Shown here piece by piece: positions 5,057-5,085 of a stretch of DNA of 5,085 nucleotides. The DNA lies in the NCBI GenBank assembly GCA_023381515.1, contig JAMCQI010000011.1, forward strand, positions 1 through 5,085. Reading direction: 5' to 3'. Under the pieces are notes generated by a model that saw only the letters and a program-made list of their open reading frames with translations, ran no database searches and was not told where the DNA came from. The stretch comes from Chloroflexota bacterium. GTDB taxonomy: Bacteria > Chloroflexota > Anaerolineae > UBA4142. The position numbers and the translations under genes are program-made. The first letter of the stretch is position 1. The number at the start of each line of letters is the position of its first letter.

Positions 5057-5085
5057 TGCAGAAACGATACCAGATCGACAAGCAA
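5056..5085 (+). CDS. Start of a further gene (first 10 codons only)
   Basis: ATG 5056 opens a frame encoding MQKRYQIDKQ to the window edge. It has a strong AAAGGAG site 7 nt upstream, at 5042-5048. Too little is visible for a family call. Loci with a recombinase followed by a ParB-like gene often have a second ParB/RepB-like gene next, which makes that a reasonable expectation but not an observation. Its start region is part of the nested inverted repeat, so its translation may be controlled separately from the upstream operon. Confidence 0.6.
   Translation, partial: MQKRYQIDKQ

Noticed and set aside
1..5085. CRISPR array, tRNA, rRNA or insertion-sequence terminal repeats
   Set aside because: No regularly spaced direct repeats, no cloverleaf or rRNA-like sequence and no IS transposase ends were seen on reading both strands.

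Overview
The window is a GC-rich bacterial accessory region dominated by site-specific recombination genes. All recognisable families (large serine recombinases, a DUF2924 protein, a short Cys4 zinc-finger-like protein and a ParB-like protein) belong to integrative or plasmid-like mobile DNA. No housekeeping gene is present to fix the host. High GC, tight ATGA/TGATG gene overlaps and strong GGAGG ribosome binding sites suit a soil or plant-associated Gram-negative type bacterium (Acidobacteriota, Planctomycetota/Verrucomicrobiota or Alphaproteobacteria). This placement is an impression, not a measurement.

Left arm (minus strand, about 1694 down to 1): three overlapping genes transcribed leftward. 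They are a 72-aa unknown protein, a 170-aa DUF2924 protein, and a large serine recombinase that starts at GTG 977 and runs off the window just as its Cys zinc ribbon begins. A roughly 250-bp divergent gap (1695-1946) follows, holding a perfect GAAA-capped hairpin on the minus strand.

Right arm (plus strand, 1947 to the end): a 172-aa protein with an N-terminal Cys4 motif; a 62-bp gap filled by a long hairpin; a 59-aa truncated copy of a serine recombinase N-terminus in which the catalytic Ser is replaced by Ala; a full 523-aa serine recombinase of a different type from the left one, with no zinc ribbon; a 232-aa ParB/Spo0J-like protein; and, after a striking nested inverted repeat, the first 10 codons of another gene. 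The 59-aa protein, recombinase and ParB-like genes are chained by stop/start overlaps and are probably translationally coupled.

The most interesting points are: (1) the Ser-to-Ala mini-recombinase coupled to its full-length relative; (2) the recombinase-ParB pair, with no ParA gene in view; (3) the nested 12-bp/11-bp inverted repeat that buries the ribosome binding site of the last gene and contains a terminator-like hairpin; and (4) the back-to-back arrangement of two unrelated serine recombinase modules. A working hypothesis (inference) is that this is the core of an integrative element or a hotspot where two such elements lie side by side.
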